Assembly (NCBI GenBank): GCA_006844765.1
Contig: SPJV01000087.1
Coordinates: forward strand, 1 to 6,205
Direction of reading: 5' to 3'
Origin: Alphaproteobacteria bacterium
GTDB taxonomy: Bacteria > Pseudomonadota > Alphaproteobacteria > UBA8366 > Aestuariispiraceae
DNA length: 6,205 nucleotides
Shown here piece by piece: positions 1-5,052 of the stretch (the first letter of the stretch is position 1; each line of letters starts with the position of its first letter). Below the pieces are notes generated by a model, which ran no database searches, was not told the origin of the DNA, and saw only the letters and a list, made by a program, of their open reading frames with translations. The position numbers were made by a program, and so were the translations under genes.

Positions 1-270
1 GGTCGTTTCCAGCGCCACCTGAGAGTCGGTCATTGCCCGCGCCGCCATTGAGGACGTCGTTTCCAGCGCCGCCATCCAGACGGTCATTGCCAGCTCCACC
101 GCTTAGGCGATCATTGCCTGCACCGCCGGACAAGCGGTCGTTTCCGGCTCCACCTGAGAGCCTATCGTTGCCTGCACCGCCATTGAGCACGTCGTTTCCA
201 GCGCCCCCATCCAGTCGGTCATTGCCGGCCCCGCCGCTAAGGCGATCATTACCTGCGCCGCCGAAAACCC
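1..270 (-). repeat. RTX nonapeptide-coding repeats with a 135-bp higher-order period
   Basis: The basic unit is 27 bp, one nonapeptide. On top of it there is a period of five nonapeptides (135 bp): bases 1-120 match bases 136-255 at 104 of 120 positions by hand count. The order of variable residues, RLS-RLD-VLN-RLS, recurs in the two copies. The peptides agree over the aligned part although the DNA differs, so nearly all differences are silent. This suggests duplication of a multi-unit block followed by drift under protein-level constraint. The array continues past the left edge, so total copy number is unknown. Confidence 0.9.
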
Positions 271-997
271 GATCATCGCCTTGTCCGGCATTTATTTGGT
301 CACGACCACTGGTGCCGGTGATGATGTCATTGTCTTCTGCACGATCCTCGTCACGTTCCGCGCGTCGCGCTGCGGCTTGTGCGAAAAGGGGCGTTTCTTG
401 GACGGTGCCGTCTTCAGGATTTGTTTGGGCGGCCGATGTTCGGGTGGCCGGGCCGCGTGGTTCGTCGACTTGCTGTGTTTCTTCTGATTGATCTGCGCCG
501 TCTTCGGTGCCCAGGATGGGGCCTTCTTCAGGCGGTGCCTCGGCTTCGGTCAGGATTGGATTTGACTGGGGCGCGGAAACGTCCGGTGCAGGGTCGTCCT
601 CATCCTGATTGCCGGACGCTGTTTCGATATCGGCCAGGTTATCTGCGAGTTGGGAAAGAAACTCGTCATGGCTCATGATGTCCAGGGGCGGGATATCCTG
701 ACCCGATGGCGTTGAGATCGCATCGAGCCTGTCTTCTTGGATGGCGGTGACAAAGTCTTGGAGAATAAAGGCCTGACCGTTTTGCGCGACAAGCACCAGA
801 TCCTCGCCGATCACCCGCCTTTGGGATAGATCGTCCATCTCAAAAGGAACATCGAAGACCCGCTGCGTGCCATCGCCAAGCGAGATCGCTTCGGCCTGGT
901 CGAGTATTTCCGATGGGATTGTTGCGGTATCGTCGCTGAGGTTGTTGAGCAGTTGCGCCAGGTCGGACTCAAGGTCCGTTGTAGAAGTGTCCGCCAT
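1..997 (-). CDS. RTX-type calcium-binding repeat protein, 5' part only (C-terminus outside window)
   Basis: The reading frame is open from an ATG at 997 to the left edge, giving 332 visible residues and no stop. Residues 1-220 are acidic and low in cysteine, with no signal peptide or membrane segment. Residues 64-84 (GEDLVLVAQNGQ then AFILQDF) resemble the short beta-type segment near the N-terminus of some large secreted repeat proteins, and residues 130-205 are a Pro/Glu/Asp-rich linker. From about residue 224 the protein becomes glycine-rich nonapeptides of the form GGAGND-x-L-x, the RTX calcium-binding beta-roll, at least ten in a row up to the edge. RTX proteins are normally exported by type I secretion through a C-terminal signal; that end and any transporter are not visible. 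GGAG lies 9 nt before the chosen ATG. An in-frame ATG at 1012 would add five residues but has no clear ribosome site. Adhesin, protease, lipase or other exoprotein cannot be decided from this part. Confidence 0.9.
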   Translation of the reverse strand, partial: MADTSTTDLESDLAQLLNNLSDDTATIPSEILDQAEAISLGDGTQRVFDVPFEMDDLSQRRVIGEDLVLVAQNGQAFILQDFVTAIQEDRLDAISTPSGQDIPPLDIMSHDEFLSQLADNLADIETASGNQDEDDPAPDVSAPQSNPILTEAEAPPEEGPILGTEDGADQSEETQQVDEPRGPATRTSAAQTNPEDGTVQETPLFAQAAARRAERDEDRAEDNDIITGTSGRDQINAGQGDDRVFGGAGNDRLSGGAGNDRLDGGAGNDVLNGGAGNDRLSGGAGNDRLSGGAGNDRLSGGAGNDRLDGGAGNDVLNGGAGNDRLSGGAGND

Positions 998-1173
998 GTC
1001 CAAATACTCCATCCGCCGACATTTTACGTCCCACTTATCGGGCGTGCCCTATCAGGCTCTTTCGTGCCGGTTCATATTGGTCCCCACTTCAAAGGCGGAT
1101 TATGGCATGAAATGCGGCGGATGGATGTGTCGAATGTCACACTAGAGTATGTTTTCGCGATATTTTTTGTTGA
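998..1173 (-). promoter_or_regulatory. pyrE-RTX intergenic region with putative RTX control elements
   Basis: This 176-bp gap separates the pyrE stop from the RTX start. Read on the minus strand it has a possible -10 hexamer CATAAT (1104-1099), but no convincing -35 element 16-18 bp upstream, so the promoter is tentative. The heptamer GGCGGAT occurs on the plus strand at 1094-1100 and 1116-1122, 22 bp apart and on either side of that hexamer, and inverted at 1011-1017. No hairpin followed by a T run is visible after pyrE, so read-through from pyrE is possible. GGAG at 1010-1007 is the RTX ribosome site. Confidence 0.35.
1008..1125 (-). repeat. Inverted repeat (16 of 17 positions) whose proximal arm overlaps the RTX Shine-Dalgarno
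   Basis: Bases 1008-1024 read TCCATCCGCCGACATTT. The reverse complement of 1110-1125 is TCCATCCGCCGCATTT, identical except for one extra base. The arms enclose 85 bp. In a transcript covering both arms, the arm next to the RTX gene would pair over GGA of its GGAG ribosome site. If transcription instead starts near 1092, the outer arm is not in the RNA and the arms could be protein-binding sites. The repeat is seen directly; its role is inferred. Confidence 0.55.
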
Positions 1174-1854
1174 TTAGTCTTCCTTGCCGCCATTGGCCTT
1201 TGACCAGCCCTTGGGATCGTTCAGGAAGGCTTCGACCTGGGCAAGCTGACTTTCCTCGAAATACCCTTCTTCGCGGGCGCAGGCGAGGACATCCCACCAG
1301 GTGGCGAGCGCGTGCAGCGTCACCCCTTCCTTCTTCAGATCCGCGACACTTTCCGGGAAGATGCCATAGTGGAAGATCACAAAGGTATGGGCACATTCGG
1401 CACCGGCCTCCCGGATGCCATTCACGAAGGACAGCTTGGAACCGCCATCAGTTGCCAAATCTTCGATCAGGATGACCCGCTGGCCTTCCTTGATATCGCC
1501 CTCGATCCGGGCGTCGCGGCCAAAGCCTTTGGGTTTCTTGCGGATATAGGCCATGGGCAGCATCAAGTGGTCGGCGATCCAGGCGGCGAAGGGGATGCCT
1601 GCTGTCTCGCCCCCGGCGACCACGTCCAGGCTTTCGAAGCCGACCCATTCCTCGATCATCGCAGCGGCCATTTTCATCAACCGGCGGCGACCGCGCGGGA
1701 AGGCGATGAGTTTGCGGCAATCGATATAGACCGGTGAGGCGCGCCCGCTGGTCAGGATGAACGGGTCTTCCGGTCGGAACAGCACCGATTTGGTTTCGAT
1801 CAGGATGCGGGCGGTGATGCGGCCCGGGCTGTTGTTGGAGCTGGTTTCGGCCAT
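1174..1854 (-). CDS. pyrE: Orotate phosphoribosyltransferase
   Basis: PyrE joins orotate to PRPP, giving orotidine 5'-monophosphate and pyrophosphate in cytosolic de novo pyrimidine synthesis. The 226-residue protein is close to the usual family size. The N-terminal part has the FILTSGRASPVYIDCRKL segment (residues 32-49) typical of the family. GGETAGIPFA (81-90) is the conserved substrate-side loop, RKKPKGFGRDARIEG (105-119) the mobile catalytic loop, and VILIEDLATDGGSK (127-140) the PRPP-binding motif. The catalytic loop keeps the lysines but has no histidine, unlike the lysine-x-histidine arrangement of the enterobacterial enzyme; I recall this loop form from other alphaproteobacteria. The ATG start is supported by GGAG nine bases upstream. 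hspQ ends 50 bp upstream on the same strand, so the two may share a transcript. No PyrR site or attenuator is evident. Confidence 0.95.
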   Translation of the reverse strand: MAETSSNNSPGRITARILIETKSVLFRPEDPFILTSGRASPVYIDCRKLIAFPRGRRRLMKMAAAMIEEWVGFESLDVVAGGETAGIPFAAWIADHLMLPMAYIRKKPKGFGRDARIEGDIKEGQRVILIEDLATDGGSKLSFVNGIREAGAECAHTFVIFHYGIFPESVADLKKEGVTLHALATWWDVLACAREEGYFEESQLAQVEAFLNDPKGWSKANGGKED

Positions 1855-1904
1855 TGGAAGGATCTCCGTCTTGGTATGTCAGTCTAAAGGGTGTCTGGTT
1901 TAAC

Positions 1905-2219
1905 CTAGTTCAAGGCATGGCGGGGCGCATAAACGCCCTCATCGCTGATATCGCTCAAATAGTCGTCCAGGTCAGGATGCTGGATCGGCGCTTCATCCAT
2001 GTCGGGAATGAGATGGCGTTCCGCGACATAGGTTTCCGCATCCGAATTATCGACAAGGACACGGTACCAGGGCCGGTCTTTCGGCGGGCGCGATGTGGCC
2101 ACTTCCTCATACCATTCCTCCGACCCCATGAAGATCGGATCAACATCGATGACGACACCGCGATAGTCGAACTTCATATGGCGAATGACCTGTCCGACCG
2201 CGAATTTTGCAAGTTGCAT
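1905..2219 (-). CDS. hspQ: HspQ heat-shock protein (YccV-like hemimethylated-DNA-binding domain)
   Basis: The product is a 104-residue cytosolic protein, matching the roughly 105 residues usual for HspQ. Family landmarks appear in order: KFAVGQVIRH (5-14), YRGVVIDVDP (19-28), PWYRVLVDN (50-58), TYVAERHL (63-70) and an HPDLDDYL tail (81-88). In enterobacteria HspQ is heat-inducible, binds hemimethylated DNA in vitro and raises the specificity of the Lon protease for certain substrates. That role is family knowledge and is not shown here. The frame stays open upstream to an ATG at 2465, but the start is placed at 2219. There the HspQ domain begins almost at once, GGAA lies 6 nt upstream, and the extra 82 residues would be unrelated low-quality sequence crossing the imuA promoter. 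It is divergent from imuA and 50 bp ahead of pyrE. Confidence 0.93.
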   Translation of the reverse strand: MQLAKFAVGQVIRHMKFDYRGVVIDVDPIFMGSEEWYEEVATSRPPKDRPWYRVLVDNSDAETYVAERHLIPDMDEAPIQHPDLDDYLSDISDEGVYAPRHALN

Positions 2220-2223
2220 GGCG

Positions 2224-2252
2224 CGTTCCAAAGTAAAGCCCGGCCAGGAACG
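2224..2252 (-). promoter_or_regulatory. Hairpin covering the hspQ Shine-Dalgarno (candidate RNA thermometer)
   Basis: In the hspQ leader, CGTTCC (2252-2247 on the minus strand) is perfectly complementary to GGAACG (2229-2224), which contains the GGAA ribosome site six bases before the ATG. The loop is 17 nt and partly GC-rich. A six-pair stem that hides the ribosome site in a heat-shock gene fits a simple RNA thermometer. A stem this short can also arise by chance, so function is speculative. Confidence 0.35.
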
Positions 2253-2349
2253 ACAGGGCGGAAAGAGGTACGGTCCGGCGGAGCTCTCAGCCGACCCGTG
2301 TTGCGGGCCCCTTGTAGCGCTTTCGAACGATTTTTGAAACCATCCAAAG

Positions 2350-2378
2350 AGTAAAACAAAAAAGGACTTGAACGTGAA
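2350..2378 (-). promoter_or_regulatory. Candidate hspQ promoter
   Basis: On the minus strand TTCACG (2378-2373) and TTTACT (2355-2350) are separated by exactly 17 bp, and each matches four of six sigma-70 consensus bases. The -35 element overlaps the imuA -35 and the first half of the LexA box, so polymerase or LexA bound for imuA could interfere with it. A start near 2343 would give a leader of about 124 nt. No convincing sigma-32 promoter was found by eye. An alternative, TTGTTC with TAATGT (2406-2378, spacer 17), is weaker. Confidence 0.3.
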
Positions 2379-2396
2379 CATTAACGGAACTATAAA
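2368..2396 (+). promoter_or_regulatory. Promoter of the imuA-imuB-dnaE2 operon
   Basis: TTGAAC (2368-2373) and TATAAA (2391-2396) are separated by exactly 17 bp, an excellent sigma-70-type promoter. The whole LexA box fits in the spacer and touches the -10 element, the arrangement expected when LexA blocks polymerase. Transcription would begin near 2403, leaving an untranslated leader of about 77 nt before imuA. Confidence 0.8.
2376..2390 (+). promoter_or_regulatory. LexA (SOS) box, GAAC-N7-GAAC
   Basis: The two GAAC half-sites at 2376-2379 and 2387-2390 are separated by exactly seven bases. This is the direct-repeat LexA operator described for alphaproteobacteria, read on the complementary strand as GTTC-N7-GTTC. 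It lies between the -35 and -10 of the promoter for a cassette known to be LexA-controlled, so SOS induction of the operon is strongly expected. Confidence 0.85.
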
Positions 2397-2466
2397 AAGA
2401 GAACAAAAGCGAACATCATAAAACCCCGAACATGCCGATCTGTAAAGCGGCTTTCGGGTTGCCATT

Positions 2467-2471
2467 GGGAG
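2467..2471 (+). promoter_or_regulatory. imuA ribosome binding site (decides the start)
   Basis: GGGAG lies eight bases before the ATG at 2480. The earlier in-frame ATG at 2432 has no purine-rich site upstream, only a C-rich stretch, so the shorter protein is preferred. Confidence 0.8.
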
Positions 2472-2479
2472 CAGTGCTT

Positions 2480-3298
2480 ATGACCCAATATAGTCCTGAC
2501 CTCTTTACCGATCCCGACCAAGCGATCCCGGCGCAGATGTCAAAATCACACGCTGTTGAGCGTAAATCTGCTTCGCGCGGCTCTATCTCATGCGGCTCTA
2601 TCTCATGCGGGCCTATCTCACGGGGGGAAAAAGCGGGGAAGGGGGATAGCACCCTTGCCCGGTTGAAGGAGCGGGTGGCGCGGATAGAACGCGGACGCTT
2701 GCCGGCGGGCGAGCGAATTGCGCCCCTCACGACCGGCTTTGCGGAGATCGATAAGACCCTTGCCGAAAATGAGGAGGCCGGGCTTGCCGCCGGGGCCATG
2801 CATGGTATCGCGGGACCGGGTGGGCAGGCCCTGCTGTTGGGGCTGATCAAACGGCTGATGGCCCGCGATCCACGTCCGGTGCTCTGGGCTGTGCCATGGG
2901 CGGCGCCTGATGTGTTGTATGGGCCGGGGCTCGCCCAGGCGGGGGTGATGACGGATCGGTTGATTGTGACCCGGGCGCGCAAGCCAGCGGAAATGCTTTG
3001 GGGGATGGAGGAAGGTCTACGCTCCGGCGCCCTGGCCGCCGTGGTGGGAGAACCGGAAGGCCGGCTGACCCTGACGGCCAGCCGGCGTCTGCAATTGGCG
3101 GCGGAAACCGGCGGCAGTTTCGGGTTCCTGCTATCCGCTCAAGACGATGCGGTTTCTCCCAGTGCTTTGCATAGCCGCTGGCGGGCGGAGCCGCTGCCGT
3201 CTGATATCTCAACCGATGGTCACGTAGACCGGAAGATGAGGTTTTCACTCCTTCGGCATCGTGCTGGGATCACCGGGCGTTGGGAGATGACGGTATGA
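2480..3298 (+). CDS. imuA: ImuA, RecA-like accessory protein of the SOS translesion mutasome
   Basis: The product has 272 residues and is the first gene of the LexA-controlled cassette. Recognisable family segments are STLARLKERVARIERG (57-72), TTGFAEIDKTL (84-94), GAMHGIAGPGG (105-115), RPVLWAVPW (132-140), LAQAGVMTDRLIV (151-163), EEGLRSGALAAVVGE (177-191) and TASRRLQLAAE (199-209). ImuA is a RecA-like fold protein that helps ImuB and DnaE2 in damage-induced mutagenesis. The region equivalent to a Walker A loop (about 111-121) lacks a GKT or GKS, so ATP binding is doubtful. The N-terminal 55 residues look disordered and contain a five-residue tandem repeat. The stop overlaps the imuB start by four bases, implying translational coupling. 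The start follows the ribosome site at 2467-2471. Confidence 0.9.
   Translation: MTQYSPDLFTDPDQAIPAQMSKSHAVERKSASRGSISCGSISCGPISRGEKAGKGDSTLARLKERVARIERGRLPAGERIAPLTTGFAEIDKTLAENEEAGLAAGAMHGIAGPGGQALLLGLIKRLMARDPRPVLWAVPWAAPDVLYGPGLAQAGVMTDRLIVTRARKPAEMLWGMEEGLRSGALAAVVGEPEGRLTLTASRRLQLAAETGGSFGFLLSAQDDAVSPSALHSRWRAEPLPSDISTDGHVDRKMRFSLLRHRAGITGRWEMTV
2576..2620 (+). repeat. Three tandem 15-bp copies within imuA
   Basis: The unit TGCGGCTCTATCTCA is present three times head to tail. The first copy differs at its first base and the third at two internal bases. It is in frame and encodes residues 33-47, a GSISC-type repeat in the poorly conserved N-terminal segment of ImuA. Because the unit is a multiple of three, copy changes would not break the frame. 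Confidence 0.9.
3282..3286 (+). promoter_or_regulatory. imuB ribosome binding site (decides the start)
   Basis: GGGAG, inside the end of imuA, lies eight bases before the ATG at 3295. It favours that ATG over the TTG at 3280, which would lengthen the protein by five residues and would itself overlap this site. Confidence 0.75.
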
Positions 3299-5052
3299 AT
3301 AGGGTCGCTGCTGAACAATCACGGGCGCCTTTCGGGGCAACACACGCGGATGTGGCCCAAGAAACAGCGATAGCATCCTCCGTCCCGCGCCGTTATCTGG
3401 CGCTCTGGCTGCCTTTTCTGTCGACGGATCGATTGGGTCGGGACGACCGTCCTGTGGCGGTGGTGGAGACAGCGGGCAATCGCGTGGCGCTCGCGGCGGT
3501 CAATGAAGCTGCGGTTGAAGCGGGGCTCGTTCCCGGAATGACCCTGGCGGGCGCCCGGGCCTTCGTTCCCTCGCTGACCACCGTTGAAGCCGATGGGCAG
3601 GCCGATGCGGCGGCCCTGGAAGCCCTGGGGCGTTGGGCGGAACGTTTCACCCCCTTGCCGGCGCTGGATCCGTGTGGCGATGGCTTGATCCTGGATATCG
3701 GTGGCTGCGCCCATCTCTGGGGAGGCGAAGCAGGACTGATGGCTGTCGCGCAGGAAGGCTTGGAAGCGCTTGGCTTCCGGGTGGAGGCGGCCTTGGCCGC
3801 AACTCCGGGCGCTGCCGTAATCCTGTCGCGCCATGCGGGCCCGGCGTGCCTGGTACCGCAAGAGGCGCCGCTGGAAGAGGCGTTGGCGCCTTTGCCGGTT
3901 GCAGCGCTCACCCTGATTGCAGAGCCGCCGGCGGCTTCGGTGTTGGAAACACTCTCCCAGGTCGGGTTGCGTCGGATCGGCGATCTCTTCCGTTTGCCGC
4001 GCCCGGCCCTTACCACGCGTTTCGGCGGACGGCTTGTCGGGGCACTGGAGGAAATCCTGGGTAGAGCCGCAGAGGATGCCGTGCAGGGACAGCTTGAAGG
4101 ATTGGACGGTATTGGGGGGGCTGCTGGGGCCGGCACTGGGGTCGGCACTGGGGTCGTTCGGCCGATCAATCCGCTGCCGTATCGCAAACCCTGGCGGGTC
4201 CGACTCGGTTTTCCCGACCCAATCGGACTCACCAGCGATATAGAGGCCGCCTTGGACCGACTGTTGACCAGGCTCTGCCACCGATTGGAGGCGGAAGGGA
4301 TGGGCTGTCGCCGGCTTGTCCTGACGGCGCGACGGGCTGATGGAAGTGCGCAAAGCCTTGCCATTGGCACGGCCCGACCGGCGCGGGATCCGGCGCACCT
4401 GAAGCGCCTGTTTGAAGAGAAGCTGAAAACGCTTGAGGTCGGACTTGGCATCGATGCCTTCCTGTTGGAGGCAATGGCGGTGGAGATTTGCGAAGCTCAG
4501 CAGGCGGATATTGTCGGGGCTGGCACCGCGACGGGGAACACCCCGTCGGAGGGCCTGACGGCATTGGTGGATCGGCTCACCAATCGCTTGGGGGATGGTG
4601 CCGTGTTGCGCCTTGCCCCGGTTGATAGCCATCGCCCCGATATGGCACAGCATTCCGCCGCACCAGTAGCAACGGTATCTAGACCTGATTCTGAACCTGA
4701 TTCTGGACCTAATTCTGGGGCAACGGCCGTCGCTACCCCCTGGCCGGCAACTCCGCCCCGCCCGATCCGGCGCTATGACCGGCCCAAGCCCTTGCAGCTA
4801 TTGAGCGCCCCACGGGCGGGGGAGCCGCCGCTATCCTTCCGCCTGAATGGCCGGCGCTGTCATGTCCGCATTGCGACAGGGCCGGAACGTATCTCCCCCG
4901 ATTGGTGGCGCCGCGATGCGCGGTGGACCGGCGGGGCCAGGGATTACTTCAAGGTCGAACTGGAAGACGGCCGGCGCCTTTGGATTTATCGCGATGGTGC
5001 CCTGTCGACCCCCGGCGCTGGCGCCTGGTTTCTGGAAGGGGTGTTCGCGTGA
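3295..5052 (+). CDS. imuB: ImuB, catalytically degenerate Y-family polymerase subunit of the mutasome
   Basis: The product has 585 residues. A Y-family-like core begins at RRYLALWLPFLSTDRL (32-47), followed by VALAAVNEAAVEAGLVPGMTL (64-84) and DPCGDGLILDIGGCAHLWGG (125-144). A little-finger-like part lies around PYRKPWRVRL and beyond (about 294-420). The last part carries RISPDWWR (532-539), RDYFKVELEDGRRLWIYR (549-566) and WFLEGVFA (578-585), typical of the ImuB C-terminus. The first catalytic carboxylate of active Y-family enzymes is replaced in the LALWLP stretch, and SIDE is replaced by C-G-D-G, so no polymerase activity is expected. ImuB is known as the hub linking ImuA, DnaE2 and the sliding clamp. 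A clamp-like pentapeptide QADIV (403-407) is a poor match to QL(S/D)LF. It starts inside the imuA stop (ATGA, 3295-3298) and ends inside the dnaE2 start (GTGA). Confidence 0.93.
   Translation: MNRVAAEQSRAPFGATHADVAQETAIASSVPRRYLALWLPFLSTDRLGRDDRPVAVVETAGNRVALAAVNEAAVEAGLVPGMTLAGARAFVPSLTTVEADGQADAAALEALGRWAERFTPLPALDPCGDGLILDIGGCAHLWGGEAGLMAVAQEGLEALGFRVEAALAATPGAAVILSRHAGPACLVPQEAPLEEALAPLPVAALTLIAEPPAASVLETLSQVGLRRIGDLFRLPRPALTTRFGGRLVGALEEILGRAAEDAVQGQLEGLDGIGGAAGAGTGVGTGVVRPINPLPYRKPWRVRLGFPDPIGLTSDIEAALDRLLTRLCHRLEAEGMGCRRLVLTARRADGSAQSLAIGTARPARDPAHLKRLFEEKLKTLEVGLGIDAFLLEAMAVEICEAQQADIVGAGTATGNTPSEGLTALVDRLTNRLGDGAVLRLAPVDSHRPDMAQHSAAPVATVSRPDSEPDSGPNSGATAVATPWPATPPRPIRRYDRPKPLQLLSAPRAGEPPLSFRLNGRRCHVRIATGPERISPDWWRRDARWTGGARDYFKVELEDGRRLWIYRDGALSTPGAGAWFLEGVFA
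4132..4155 (+). repeat. Two perfect 12-bp tandem copies within imuB
   Basis: GGCACTGGGGTC occurs twice without change and is in frame, encoding GTGVGTGV (residues 280-287). It lies in a glycine-rich linker between the catalytic-like core and the little-finger-like region. Confidence 0.85.
4684..4719 (+). repeat. Three 12-bp tandem copies within imuB
   Basis: CCTGATTCTGAA and two near copies follow one another in frame, encoding PDSE-PDSG-PNSG (residues 464-475). They sit in the flexible linker before the conserved C-terminal region. Confidence 0.85.

Noticed and set aside
1..290. Regularly spaced repeats resembling a CRISPR array
   Set aside because: The period is 27 bp with no unique spacers, and the minus strand encodes continuous GGAGND-type nonapeptides, so it is protein-coding RTX repeat.
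33..491. Plus-strand ORF of 152 residues rich in PAPP repeats
   Set aside because: It is the antisense reading of the RTX repeats; its periodicity comes entirely from the opposite strand.
1008..1125. A 118-bp miniature transposable element bounded by the inverted repeat
   Set aside because: No matching target-site duplication flanks the arms, and only one copy is visible in the window.
1142..1200. Rho-independent terminator after pyrE
   Set aside because: There is an A/T-rich stretch but no GC-rich hairpin directly before a T run on the minus strand.
1854..2354. Plus-strand ORF of 166 residues opposite hspQ
   Set aside because: It lies antisense to the recognisable HspQ frame and shows no family features.
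2220..2465. N-terminal extension of hspQ back to an ATG at 2465
   Set aside because: The added 82 residues do not resemble HspQ, cross the imuA promoter and LexA box, and the ATG at 2219 matches the family length with its own ribosome site.
2432..2479. Longer imuA beginning at the ATG at 2432
   Set aside because: There is no ribosome site before 2432, whereas GGGAG sits eight bases before the ATG at 2480.
3280..3294. imuB start at TTG 3280
   Set aside because: The ATG at 3295 has a well-placed GGGAG and forms the typical four-base overlap with the imuA stop.
3319..4653. Minus-strand ORFs of 444 and 352 residues opposite imuB
   Set aside because: They are high-GC antisense shadows with Arg/Ser/Pro-rich, family-less sequence, while the plus strand encodes a clear ImuB.
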